A stretch of DNA of 64,000 nt from Jaltomata sinuosa (taxonomy: Eukaryota; Streptophyta; Magnoliopsida; Solanales; Solanaceae). The notes beneath the pieces are model-generated. The model made no database searches, was not told the origin of the DNA, and saw only the letters and a list, made by a program, of their open reading frames with translations. The DNA lies in contig QJPP01000829.1 in the NCBI GenBank assembly GCA_003996215.1, positions 620,001-684,000 on the forward strand, given 5' to 3'. The translations under genes and the position numbers were made by a program. Positions 10,026 to 21,500 of the stretch are shown here, in pieces; position 1 is the first letter of the stretch; every line of letters starts with the position of its first letter.

Positions 10026-12814
10026 TAATAGAAGTGGAGGAGTGAAAACCACTTGACTGTAAGGAGAGGAGCGAAAAGCCAGGATGGATTGGTAAGCAAG
10101 CAATCCGTTATGTGGGCGCCAACTCCAAGTTCCTTCTCTTCTTTCTTTTTTCAAGTCACGATCAGAATGATGACATTCTTTTTTTGCTTTAGAAAGGAGA
10201 ATGGAAAAGGACAATTTGCACCACCATCCTTCCCCAAAGATTCGGTTAGTGTGCATAGACTTCTACTTTCCTTAGGCGACTTTCTTGCCTTATGAAAAAA
10301 ATTTCATTTCATTTTCCCCGGAATTTAGAAAAAAAACTGCTTCCTCCTTGAAGGCCTAAGGAAGAGCCTATTCATAGTTGATTCTCGAATGAAGTGAAGA
10401 ATGACAACGAATCTCTTTTCCTAGTAGCAGGCGAGGCAAAAATACCGCTAACACCCCTTGCATTTCCCTCTTTTAGTTGGCCTATCAGAAAGAAAAAATG
10501 AGTGAATGCGTTAGATGTTTATCGTTTTTCAAAATTACTGGTACTGGCTTAGAGTGAGAACCCAGTCCATAGCTTTACTTACTAGTTATCTGTCGATTGC
10601 CTTCTCTCCCATTACCTTAATGTTCACTCAGAAGCCTAGAAGAAAGACTATACCTACCAATCCAATAAGCAGATAGAGTAGAAGAGAAGGCCCATAACAA
10701 GGTTGACTGAGACTGCCAACTGCAAGAGAAGAGAAGAGACAAAGCAAGATAGAAACTTCTAACTTCATTACCGGACAGAATGCCTTCCTCTGATTCCTGG
10801 AATAAGAGTGAGCTTGCTTCTTCAATGCCGTATCTTAGACTAGGAATGCACTAGTAAACTGTAGCAAAATCACTAGAAATGAGAGAGATATGAGTGTCAA
10901 TCATTCTGTCAGCATGCTCAAAAGTGCCTTCAAGAAGATGGAGAAGGAGAGAATGCACTTACAGCCTCTCTCTCATATTCACCTGCCAAGGCATGACATA
11001 GATAGTAGACAGTCAGCTCTCTTACAGCCAGTTACTACGATTGATTGGGGAGAGAGTTCTAGTCTAACTGTCGGTACGGGTATGCTAATAGATAGAGGAT
11101 CTTCCAGTCCTAGAATAAGAAAGTAGCTTGTCTGCCGTACTGGCTGCTTTATTGAATGTGTCGATCTGCATTCTATATAAGGAGTTGATTTGCATCTTTG
11201 TCTGGCAGTTAGCTAAGAAAGAAGTTGTGATCGAGGAAGCCCCACCTAGTAGTACCTCTACTCTACTAGTCCTAGTACTAGATACTAGATAGACAGGCCG
11301 GTCACCGATGGCATAAGATCCTTCTTTGCTTGTCTAACTTAAGCCAGATAGCAACAATCACTCGAAATAGTCATGGAACACATGCAAGTCCAGATTGAAA
11401 GATAAGGAAGGCAAGTCAAAGCGGAAATAAAGCCTTAGCCGGATCAGTATCCAGAGAAGCAAGAGCAGCAAGGCTAAAAATGGTCTCAGGCATTTCAACT
11501 GCATGAACTCCAATCTTATCTATGTCATAGGTTTGATGATCACTAACGCACACAAAACCAATCTCATAACTTTTTTTACAGGCAGAAGGAAAGAGAAAAT
11601 AAGCGAAACAAAGTGGAGCGAGGGGGAGGGAGGATCTACTTGGAATTGGATGTCAGTGAATCCCAAGTATGACATAGATAGAGGAAAGAAAATCTCATAC
11701 ATGCCAAAATCTGAGACCTTCTTTCCAAGCAACTATGACATAGATAGACAAATGCGAGTGTACTTCAGGAAACTAGCAAGCCTTACGATTCAGATGAAAG
11801 GAATATCATCCTAATGAAAGTCTAATTCTTCCCTTATCAATATTTGAGATGCCTGGTTCGATTTACCTAGTTGACAATATGACTTTTATGCCTGGCGACA
11901 ACTCGAATCTTATGTTCTTTAGATGCCCAACTTATCTGCGAGTTGTCTGGATGTAAAAGGAAGAGGTTAGTTCACAACTCTGAAAGCCAAAGATGAAGCG
12001 AGGAAGGAAGCTACAGAGCAGCAGATAAGGAAGAGATTTAGGCAACTTAATTGACCTAGAAGACTCTAAATAAAGGGTACCACTTATTTGGAAACTCGAA
12101 ACTTGCCAATTTCCAAGATAGATGCCACTTTAACACAAGGGCTGGTGTCCATCATTGAAAGTGGCATCTCTATTTGCGCATATTGGAGAAAGTGCTCTTC
12201 TAGTGAAATCGGTCCATTGACACCTATAATTGTTTCAACCAAGGACGAGCACTCTTCTCGAATTTTTGGATGCACTCTCGCTTTAAGTAGCTGAAACCTC
12301 TATGTGGAAAAGTTTCTTATTGTGAAATGAATGGCATTCTAGAAGCTCTCACTCAAACAAGGGCTTCTTATATTGTACTAAACAGAATCAGTAGACATAG
12401 AGCATGTCCCTCTCCTGACCCTAGCGGGGGAACTATCAATAGCGATTGTTGCTCCTTATGCCTGTTTTAGCTCAACTCTCCTTTCATAGATACCCTTGCC
12501 TGAAAGAGTAAGAGGTAGCTTACTAAACTACTGTAGTAATAGTCTTGTTCGAAAGCCTCAGGTGAAAAGACAACTTAAAAGTAACAAGGTTCTGAAAGAA
12601 AGACAGGCCTTAAGGTAACTAAAGCTAGGAAGGTAGGTTAAAGTGACTAGTCTTTCTTATCTGAAAGCAAGCAAGACGGGAGGTTTTAGGCAACTCGCTG
12701 GTTTCGAGATGGGTTTCCTTGAGGGTGTGTCCACTTGTTTTCCTATTCAAGTTCTGGTTCAAATTTCATAAAGTTCAGATTCTTATTGCCACTACTTAGC
12801 ATACACTGGTTAAA
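10026..12814. other. Spacer without recognisable gene
   Basis: No known gene or RNA is visible. Several open frames of 60-100 codons occur on both strands, but paired overlapping frames over the same bases suggest chance. A short phrase, atgacatagatag, recurs at about 10994, 11669 and 11736, two of these 67 bases apart within one open frame at 11503-11814, which suggests a decayed local duplication. Confidence 0.45.
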
Positions 12815-13267
12815 ATGTTAAATGGTTCATTTTTCTTAACTTCAGATGAGTTAGGTTCTTTACGCAAAGAAGCCAGGCAAAAAGTGCACATGAAGATTCT
12901 AAATAATATGTTAAAATCGAATCATCAACAAGATGTTTATCAAAGAGATTTTATTATGGGATACAATCGAAGGGTTCATAAAATTCAAAACTTGAGAAGT
13001 AAGGGAATATCGATGGCCTTTGTTGAACAGAGAGCGAACAGACGGCAAGTGAATTTGATATCATGCTGGCCTTTACTTCGGCTACTAATAAGGGGGTTGG
13101 GGTTTGACAAATTAAGACTGGGGCTTCGCACCTATGTAGTAAGAAAAACTCAGAGTTTGACGTTGAATACCCATAGTGAGTTCATCACCAATGGCATAAG
13201 CAGAGGAGGCATACGGGGTGGGGAGAAAGGCAATTTACCTCACTTCTTACAATTCCAATTGAACTAG
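12815..13267 (+). CDS. Unrecognised basic ORF, 150 codons
   Basis: The frame starts MLNGSFFLTSDELGSLRKEA and continues with a lysine- and arginine-rich, helical-looking middle (KILNNMLKSNHQQDVYQRDF, YNRRVHKIQNLRSKG) and a short hydrophobic piece near residue 95. Charge and amino-acid use look protein-like rather than random. I recognise no mitochondrial ribosomal protein, maturase or plasmid polymerase in it. It stands alone, about 1.3 kb from the matR end, with no visible partner. It could be a fragment of a plasmid or nuclear gene captured by the organelle. Confidence 0.35.
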   Translation: MLNGSFFLTSDELGSLRKEARQKVHMKILNNMLKSNHQQDVYQRDFIMGYNRRVHKIQNLRSKGISMAFVEQRANRRQVNLISCWPLLRLLIRGLGFDKLRLGLRTYVVRKTQSLTLNTHSEFITNGISRGGIRGGEKGNLPHFLQFQLN

Positions 13268-14522
13268 CAATAAAGCCAGCGTTGCTTTTGTGGGATCAAC
13301 TGCTTATTTTTGATATAGAACTGGATAATCAAAAACCGTGTCTTTTTTTTTGGAATCGAGCGAGATAATATGCTAAAATGGGTGCTAGCTTGAAGACCAC
13401 CACAGAATGAAGCAAGGCTGTCGGTTGAGGCCTCACTGTTCATAAATTAGTCTCTTAACAATCATTATTTCTTATGAATAGTAGGGCACTGAGGGAGAAC
13501 TTATCGACAACAAAAATGATGAGGTTTCTGTTGGAGGGTCCCTGACTCCCCGAGTCAAATGGAATTGAATATTTTTTATATTTCAAGGCGGCATCTCGAA
13601 AGTGCCACTAGTCGGTTTAATCATGGAACGTCCAAAAAGCCTCATTAAATGCGAACATTATTAATAGAAAAAGATGCCCTAAAACTTGTTATTGAATTGA
13701 GTGAGAGGTCCCTTTCTTTTTTACTACTGAACCCAAAAATTGTGTAGATTGATTTGCTTGGGATTCCCTAAGTAAACAAACCAATCCCTGTCATTTCACA
13801 CGAAAAATGGTCTATTTTGAGCGTTTGAAGTGGACGAACAATCAACGTACATAATCAAGTTTCATGCCATCATGTCTTTCTGCCTAGCAGCGCTGGAACT
13901 GCTTTCATGCGTCTTGGTTGTTGGTCGAGAAGAAAATCAACCTGAAAACAAAGATTCTATTTTCAATAATTTCAAAGGCTTGAAGGAGCGTAGCCTTATT
14001 CAAAAGGAATTGATAGGATTTTCTCTTCCAATTATCTCCTATAATAAGATAAGAGGTAAGAAGCAAGGAAGACTATTTATGAATATCCCTTTTCAGTTCC
14101 AATGCTTGGAATTGAAAAAAAGACTATCTTTCTTTTGGGGTCATAGATTAGAGAATTCCCTCTTTCAAGCTTCCTTCCAGTAATAAGAGTTAGCAAAGGT
14201 ACATACATCCCGATCTAGCCAGTGAGCAAGCATGTACGCTTTTGATTCAATATCTTTATTAACACCCAAAAAATTATATGCCTCTATAGTAGCCTGCAAC
14301 GGAATGCAACTATTTCAGACGGATAGCTATGTTAGCTAGGCCACCTGCCTGATCAGGGTTTCCATCCGAACTAGTGCCTTAAGCAGGAAGGCAAATGAAA
14401 TTTTATGGTATGGTATCGTATATAAGAGAAAGCTTGCTTTTCGGAGGGATCTTTCTTATTGAGGAGATATAAAACAAGCTTACTTACTAATAAAGCGGCA
14501 AGAAGCACCTTCATTCTCAAAG
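13268..14522. other. Spacer, with one weak ORF at 13830-14183
   Basis: The plus-strand frame 13830-14183 (117 codons, beginning MDEQSTYIIKFHAIMSFCLA) has a hydrophobic N-terminal third and a basic remainder. I recognise nothing in it. The remainder has no gene. The 3' part may include the continuation of nad1 intron 4 beyond matR, but no domain V or exon follows on this strand. Confidence 0.35.
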
Positions 14523-15978
14523 TCAACTTTCTTCCCTTTTACTAGTAGTTGAGTGCTCATTGTTGTTTGGATCTTGACCGGATCCGAGCTTCCCAAGCTC
14601 TATGCTGTTGGGGAACTCTGCAAGGGTCTTACCACCTTCTTGATTGACTATATTTGAGTCTTTGGAGTACTTTAGGATTATATTCCACGCCGAGGATTTA
14701 TGCTTGTGGGCCTGGGTGAATATTGCATACCAGCGGATCTGGTGGTTGACAATCGTTCGGACTTGGTAAAGGTTGTCGCAACACCTGTAGTAGGACAGAG
14801 GACTTATCGTGATGCCCGTGGACCAATTTATGATGCCTCCATTGCTGATGTTCATCAAGCAAGCCACGTGGATTGGCTAGGGTATTCTTTGGCTAATGAG
14901 ACCTCGATCCCGAAGCCTTCAAAGTATCTTTTTGATAGGTGCCTCTGTTTATATGGGGAATTCCCTGCTGATAGATCTCGCCCAGTGTCCCCCTCCTTCA
15001 CCCGCTTCCTTCCGACCCGCGAGAGTATAAAATGACAATGTCGGGGTAAGAGTGCTCGATCGTGAGACTACCTGTTGAACGTTCGATGGCACCTTGCTCC
15101 GACCTGAGCTATGCAACAATGAGATCTCCCTTGGTCCTTTCCGTATGTGCTTGACGGCCCCCCATAAGACGCTCACTTGGGGACTTCTTAATCAAGCTAT
15201 TCTAAGAGTCTCTGCTAGTTGAATCGCGTCCAGTAGACTCCCTCTTTTGCTTATCTCCTTCGTCAGCTCTTTGATCGGGATACTATTACCTAAGTTACTA
15301 AACTTGGAATGGATGGCGGAGCGTAGGTGGCAAGCAGTTATATGGATACGGTGCTTTACCCGTAGATGCTTCTCCAGCTCTCGCAAGAATTGTATGGGAG
15401 TCGCCCTTGGAGGGACTTCCCGAATGACCGTACTGAGGAATTCTACTGTACTCCGTGCAACTATGGTTGTTGATCCTGCAGAGTCTACCCAAAGGTTCAA
15501 GCCAGATTATAGGAAGTGGGCGATACATTTTTGTATTTCTATGAGAATCTTGATGAAAGCCATGATTCCTAGTAGTAAGTCGTTGGCATATCGCCCATAA
15601 CAAATCCTTATTAAGTAATAGGTTTTTAAAGGGGCCATCTTACGGGCCAGGCCTCTCTTTGACCTAATAGCAAGTATCGCCTCCCCGCCCAGCTCTATCA
15701 GCGGGCCCTTTCTTTTGCAATACTTAAAAGAGTCTCTCATGGCCCAATTATTATTACAACGTTCTCTACCATAGAATTTGGACTTCCGGGTAAACCCGAC
15801 GGCTTCTATGAAGAAGGTGGTGGAAAGGAGGCTCGAGGGCTTGTTAAGGAAGGCGGCAAGGGCCGATGAAGGGTGGAAAACGAAAGGCATTTTCTGGTCC
15901 CCCCTGAGCCGGGGGTGCTTGTGGAGGGGGGGAGGGGAGGGGGGTGTGCCACGATGAAACGAGGGAATGAAAGGCTGC

Positions 15979-16081
15979 GTTGAATCTTGCTTCTTCGGAA
16001 GACTTTTCTTAGTCTTCCAATGATGGCTCTGTTGTCTTGGGGAGTGTTGAAGCTTGCTTCTTCGGAAGACCTTTCTTAGTC
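15979..16081. repeat. Partial tandem duplication inside matR
   Basis: A 36-base unit occurs at 15979-16014 and again at 16046-16081 with two mismatches; each contains cttgcttcttcggaagac. In normal matR only the second position carries this text, so the first is a local copy that replaced part of the gene. It lies in the poorly conserved linker of MatR. Confidence 0.75.
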
Positions 16082-16384
16082 ATAAATACGACCTGTTCTT
16101 AATAGAACCGATCTTATTCTCTGAACAATTAGAATTTCGTACTTCTGTCAGATCCTCCCTATCTCCTGATCGAGCTTGTGTAGGTAGATGTTGCCTGGTA
16201 GGGCCGATAGTAATACACTGTGTGGGATGGAGTAAGTTCCCTTCTCACCTCTTACGAGTCATTCGGCAAAAAAGACTTTCTGAATGGGGTAAAATAACTT
16301 GGGATCGTCGATCTCATCCTTAAAGATTGGGATGAGTCGATGTCGGTCGATGGTGTGAAAACACTTCCTGATGTCGAATTCCAA

Positions 16385-16753
16385 CATAATCTGAGCTAAA
16401 TGCCTATGTTTGCTGAGATTCCTCGATCTAAGTCTTTTTAAAAAAAATTCTATCTATTCATAATGCTTCTCGTTCTGCTTTTGCGTCACCTGGGTTGTCT
16501 CCTAAATGCGGACTGGAACTTATCTACTTCAATAGTTCGCTAACCACTCGGAGCAGTTTTGCAGTGAAGGATATAAGCTAGTTGGTTGTTTTTCTCATAT
16601 GGCTCTTTGATTAGGAAGGGTAAACACTTCCCAATAGACTGAATGGAGGAAGTAATGCGTTTTTGAGTTTGGTTGGTGGAGATGGATCCAGCGACTCCTG
16701 AAAGACTAAAAGAAATATGAAAAACATCGATACCGACTGCAACAAACCCTGGA
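16385..16753 (-). other. 369-bp insertion in matR
   Basis: Read in the matR direction, matR homology stops after GTSHRFF and resumes at LEFDIRKCF. The intervening DNA has an open frame of about 70 codons beginning PGFVAVGIDVFHISFSLSGV and including GSISTNQTQKRI. It does not resemble matR or any organellar gene I know, and no terminal repeats or poly(A) tract are evident. The protein-like composition suggests a captured piece of some gene. The direction of the frame may be fortuitous. Confidence 0.7.
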
Positions 16754-16891
16754 AAAACCTATGAGAGGTTCCCCACTCTTCTTTGATCCATCTTAGGACA
16801 GAGTGGAAGCCTCGACCCGAGTGGAAGTGCGATGTGTCTGGAAACTCGAGATCATAATGGATTCGAGTACCATTCTGATAGCCTCTTTCAT

Positions 16892-17546
16892 GATCCTTTC
16901 TATAGGTAGAACTACTGTGAGCGGTCTAAACTTAGAACCTTATTTCTTTCTTCATATTGTAAAGGTGAGCAAAGCCCCTTTTTTGCTCCCTCTATTGATA
17001 GAAAAAGGTCCTGCCGTTGTTTCAATGACTCATAGGGCTTCCCTCAGCTTAGTCTTTTTCATTCTTGAGAATGGTCACCACTTCTACCAGGACCAGAATG
17101 ATTATCCATGCCCGATGGGTCTACATCCATCCTTGAATGTCATCGGGTACTGTTAACTTCCCCACCATTCTTGTAACTGTCACCTATAATTCACGCAGGT
17201 GTTTCTGCACCCCCCTGAGTGGACGAGAAAGAAAGGATTTCTCGAAGAAACCCCCAGGTTCTAGACCCAGGAGTCAACTTTCCCGTATGAGCATTTGGTA
17301 TATATATCAGTCCGTGGTAGAGTGAAAGGGCCACCACTACTGAGGATCCCCCCTAATATTAGATAGGTCATCTGAAGGGTCGCCGCAGTTCATTTATGTG
17401 CTTACACACAAGGCTACCCTTTTCCGAAAGCTCCGCAGGACCACCTACCACTAGTCTTCGGCCGGAGGGGTTTATTGCAAAAAAAGGCCGGGGCGCAGGA
17501 TCCTGAAGAGAGAAGCCCAACGAATGTCAAATGCAAAGCCCCGCAC
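16892..17546 (-). other. 5' part of nad1 intron 4
   Basis: Directly after nad1 exon 4 the minus strand reads gtgcggggctttgcatttg, a perfect group II 5' end at 17546. The intron continues to the matR start at 16891. The intron's 3' end with domain V is not on this strand; it lies at 36.6-37.4 kb on the plus strand. The intron is thus split between two places, as in species where nad1 intron 4 is trans-spliced. Confidence 0.88.
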
Positions 17547-17605
17547 CTTATTAAGATCATATTAGCATACTCCCCAAAAAAAGAAAGAGCAGACCCCATT
17601 GAAGA
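17547..17605 (-). pseudogene. nad1: NADH dehydrogenase subunit 1, exon 4
   Basis: This 59-bp exon has exactly the usual length. On the minus strand it encodes SSMGSALSFFGEYANMILI followed by the split serine codon AG. The residues belong to the conserved loop and helix of ND1 near GEYANM. The exon itself is open, with one unusual phenylalanine where leucine is common. It is flanked by the 3' end of intron 3 and the 5' end of intron 4. Exons 1-3 are absent and exon 5 is at 37429-37687 on the other strand, with stops, so the gene copy as a whole is dead. Confidence 0.9.
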
Positions 17606-17806
17606 CGAGAGTGAGGTACAACAAGGCCATTTCTATCCATCGCTCTTCTCACTGAGCCGTACATGGACGTTACCACTCATACAGCTCCCAGCCAGCAAGC
17701 AGTTAGCCTTCCTCTACAAGGAATGGAAGTGTGGACAAATCGACAACAAATATAGGATTGTTGTTGTACACGATCTCCATTTTAGTAGTCCTAGCTATCC
17801 ACTCCA
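17606..17806 (-). other. 3' end of nad1 intron 3
   Basis: A perfect-looking 34-nt domain V lies on the minus strand at 17654-17687, beginning gagctgtatgagtggtaacg and ending acggctc. It precedes nad1 exon 4 by about 50 bases, which leaves room for domain VI. The upstream limit of the intron is not visible; I end it at the neighbouring ORF. Confidence 0.8.
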
Positions 17807-18515
17807 CTATGTGGTAGAGTGTTCGTCCCAACTCCTTCGCAGGGGTACCTTCCCTTTTAATTGAGAGAAGGACTCATAATTGACTCCCCTCGATTCGAGA
17901 TCCGAAAGAAGGGTATAGAGTTTATCCAAGGAATTCTCTCCTTTGGTGATACGTGGATTTTCGAGGGTCCGAGCTCCCCGTCCCAGCCAATCCCCCATTG
18001 GATCAAGGACCGCCATGATCCTTAGAATCTCAACCTTGACCTTGAATAGGTCTTTTGCCTCTATTTCGGCCAGGTACATGATCCTGATAGGGGGAGTATA
18101 GGAGTATTTGTCTAGGAGCCTCTGCTGGATAGACTAAATGGAATCCCCCTATCACTTCTCCAGTTGATACGGATAGGGGACCACTCGTGGAGGCTGATTC
18201 GATGGACCAACTTCGTTCCCCTGGGGAGCTACTTGAATAGCAAGAGGCACATGTCCTGGTTCTGGTTCTGGCTGATCCACCAACGTGCCCATTTCCGTAG
18301 ATTTTTCCCATGATTACAAGAGGACTCCCAAAATGATCCTCTTCAAACTCAGACCCGCTTGCTTGCCCGGAAGGGCCCGGAAGAGGAAGTGATCCCCCGA
18401 CATTAAAAAGAAAAATCCTAGAGAGAAGCTGAAAACACAAAATCCCTAAATAGGATAGCAAATAGTTCCTTAGAAAAAAGAAAATAAATAAATTAATAAA
18501 CCGGTATTTTCTCAT
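17807..18515 (-). pseudogene. Plant-mitochondrial membrane ORF, frameshifted
   Basis: Two minus-strand frames form one broken gene. The 5' frame (18030-18515) starts MRKYRFINLFIFFFLRNYLL, a strongly hydrophobic N-terminus with one or two membrane helices, followed by a glycine- and serine-rich acidic linker with SGQASGSEFEEDHFGSP. The 3' frame (17807-18079) has AKDLFKVKVEILRIMAVLDP, GDWLGRGARTLENPR and ESFSQLKGKVPLRRSWDEH. I recall this C-terminal type, DLF-KVxI-R-MA-LDP-GDW-GRGAR, from hypothetical ORFs of several angiosperm mitochondrial genomes, often fused to different N-termini. The function of the family is unknown to me. The two frames overlap around 18030-18079, where a small indel joined them originally. 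Confidence 0.6.
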
Positions 18516-21500
18516 TGAACGAAAACAAAAAAATCGAAAAATAAGGACCCATAATCACTAAAAGGAAGAGCATGAAACACTTACCAGTTATTTAAATTGG
18601 CATTACTCTAACAGCGAACTGCCCCAGAAAGATTGAAATAAGAGAGAGAATGCCTTTAAAGAAAAAAGGTGACATAATAGGTTAGAATTTGTTCTCTCGC
18701 TCCTTGCTGAAGGAGCGGCATACCAGAAAAAAAGCCCTTCCTCGAATTCAAACCAATGACTTTCTTAGTCTATTTCTAAAGGGCAAACTACTCAACTTGC
18801 ATGTGTTAAGAATACGACTGAAGTAGCATGACTAGACCTTCTTATAACTTTTTCGACTAGCTATAAACTTCAACCCCCCTTCTCTAACTTAGATGGAGAA
18901 ATAAGTAAGCAAGACTTTCTACCCTGTTTTTCTTTTCTTAAAAAATTGCGAATTACACCAAATTTTGCCTTCAACCAAGCCTTTCCATTCTGAAATCGAG
19001 AAAGATCACTCTGAAAAGTCAGCCTCTTCACCATGGATGATAAAATTCCTCCTGGAAGCAAAGGCAGGAGAAAAGCCTATTGATTCACCAGTTTGCTAAC
19101 CTACTTGTCGGCTACCCGCACTCTGTAACCAGAATAAGGATCTAGACTTAAAACCATCCGCTTTTAGAAGTCTGGAAGGAGGCGTTTAAACTAGTCGGAC
19201 TTGCTTGAATTGATAGGCTTATCAGACTTCTCTGTCTATTCAATTTATTATGTTGCAGACTCTTCCCCACGCCTATTTCTTCCCCCGGCCCTATAGTGGA
19301 GCTTGCCCCCTGCCCTAGGCCTATTGTGATCTTTCCCTATGCAGGTAAATTTGGGCTCAGGAGGGGAATACCCGGTTCATCGGAACTTCAACCAGAAGAG
19401 GTAGGCTTGGGTTCCTGGTATAGGTATAAGAAAGCTAGTAGAGCTAAATAGTGGTAAACTATACTTCTATGCATACTGAGATGAGGTCCTCCCCGCAGGG
19501 ATAAACTATCTTTGCCATACTTCCTTGATAGGTGAGATTTTTTCCCTTCTTCTTCTTCCTACGAAACTGAAACTAAAGAATTATTTGTAGGGTCAGCTTA
19601 CCAATTGCTCTATTTTCTCTTTCCTTTCCTGTGTATGAGTTGAATTTTGAGTAATCGATGAGACTAGTAAGGATTCTCAAATAGGTATAACCCTTGTCTT
19701 TGTTCTCTTTTAAATTCTTGAGTCTTTCAATGTCAATGCTTCGGGTAATACTAGGCACAACATAGCGAGAAGTCGTTCTGCTCTGTTCATCTATCCCTAA
19801 CAATAACAAGCAAGAGGGGGTGCTAAAGTTCAAATCCGTAGTGATCTCTGCTGATGTATATAGTGTGTCACGTTAGGTAACTTGACTCATTTCCATCAAT
19901 GAAATGAATCAATCTCGGTATGTCACGAATTCATATTGTCCACGAATCTATCTGGGTTAGTTTAGGTTCGTTATCAAGTTCCAGTTCAAATTTAGATTTT
20001 CGTGTATATTGATGTGATTGTTCCGCAAGTCGACATGAAACTAACTTGTTAGCATGGAATTGCAACAATAAGGAATGAAGGTTTCGATTGCAGTAAATGT
20101 CTCAAAGCTAGACTTGAAGCATGCTTCAAGTGGGAACTGACTCATCCATCTGTACAGGACAACTGAATGAATGCCGCTGACGAAACCAAGTCCAAACTAC
20201 CTACAATATGGCCATACGTTTCCAGAATGCAAACAAAGTAATTACTGCCACATCCATTACTTTTGACTATATTGTGGGACCGCAAAGACAACCCACCACT
20301 AGAGCTTGCTTCGCTCTCGCCCACTCTCGCCCCAATATGCGTGTAGGGGGAAGCACCAATAAAAGTGAACCTTTATTGTTTAGTTTCCTTTTCTCTTCGA
20401 ACCGATTAGAAATAAAGGCAGTAGCTCCTCCAACATACGAGTAGGGAGATCCTGAACTAAGGTATGATTGTGAACATTATTGAGGTCAGTCTTTTCGGAT
20501 TACGGGTGACAAACGAATGCCTAAGTTCGAAAGGTATGAGCAGTTTCCACTCTGCTTGTACTGAATACGGATAATTCCCCTCCACTTGCCCAATATTTTA
20601 ATAGAGGGACAGCCAGCGGTGAGGCCATTAGACCAATAAACAAAAGGCGCAAGTAGCTTAAAATAAAAAAGGATGAAATCAGGGGCTAATCTACCTTTTA
20701 GCCCAAGTTAAGACAAAGGAATGGTGTCACTCAGGGGGAATCTGCTTTCATTAAACAAAAAAGCTGCGCGATTGACTTCGAATAAGAGTTCGCATGAGAG
20801 GAGTGATCAAATTATATTATATTAGAGGTCCCTGGGCCTATCCTTTCTTTTTTATCAAAAAGGTTTGTGGACCCACTAATGATACTCGGGAGAGAACCGA
20901 CCTACTGGTCTTGATCCCATTCTATACGCACGTCATTTTTTTAGTAACAAGGTAACAGAAAGCAGGCTAAAGCCACAAAAGGGGGACAAGATTCATCGAT
21001 TAGGTGGCAGCAAGGTTTGTGACTCTTTGATCTATTGGTTGACTATGTCTTTTTAACATCCTTAATCTTGATTTGTTTTCAGGAGCAGAGATGGAATGAA
21101 ATAAGCAATCAAGTCCATCTGGACTACGATCGAGAAAGCCGTATCCTCGACCTACTTCCATCTTAAAGCATTGAAAGAAAGGCAGGCAGCTTTGCCGAGT
21201 TTCAGAGGGGAGGGAGGTCAAAAAAGGAGTTCAACCGTTCTCTAAATATGGAGTCAATGACTTTGAAGGGACATTATTGAGTCAAGCAACCGAAACCGAG
21301 CAAAGAAGTCACATCTGAGCTAATTATAACTAAGTCATCCGCTTATATTATACCAAGCAAGGCCCTTTTGTAGTTTACTCGGTAGTGTCATCACTCACTG
21401 GGCGATCCTTTATATTTCAGTTGAGTACGTCTGCCCAAGACCCAGACAAAAAGCTTTGTGCCTTACCATGGAAACTCCGCTATTAATGTCGTCTGGCCCA

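Larger units (their letters stand above)
14523..16891 (-). pseudogene. matR: Intron maturase MatR, broken by insertion and frameshifts
   Basis: MatR is the group II intron maturase encoded within nad1 intron 4. On the minus strand it begins MKEAIRMVLESI at 16891, loses frame almost at once, and continues as GRGFHSVLRWIKEEWGTS. It is then cut by 369 bp of foreign DNA (16385-16753) and resumes LEFDIRKCFHTIDRHRLIPI. Further pieces are NIYLHKLDQEIGR near 16190, FYGRERCNNNWAMRD and YGRYANDLLLGI (the reverse-transcriptase YADD box, here YAND) at 15507-15890, then LWVDSAGST and FLRELEKHLRVKHRIHITAC. The C-terminal domain X part is PLSYYRCCDNLYQVRTIV, ending at 14523. At 2369 bp it equals a normal gene of about 2.0 kb plus the insertion. 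Several frames are needed to read it, so it is not functional. Confidence 0.95.

Noticed and set aside
14700..15600. Plus-strand ORFs at 14700-15035 and 15247-15600
   Set aside because: They are opposite-strand shadows of matR, which has clear homology on the minus strand.
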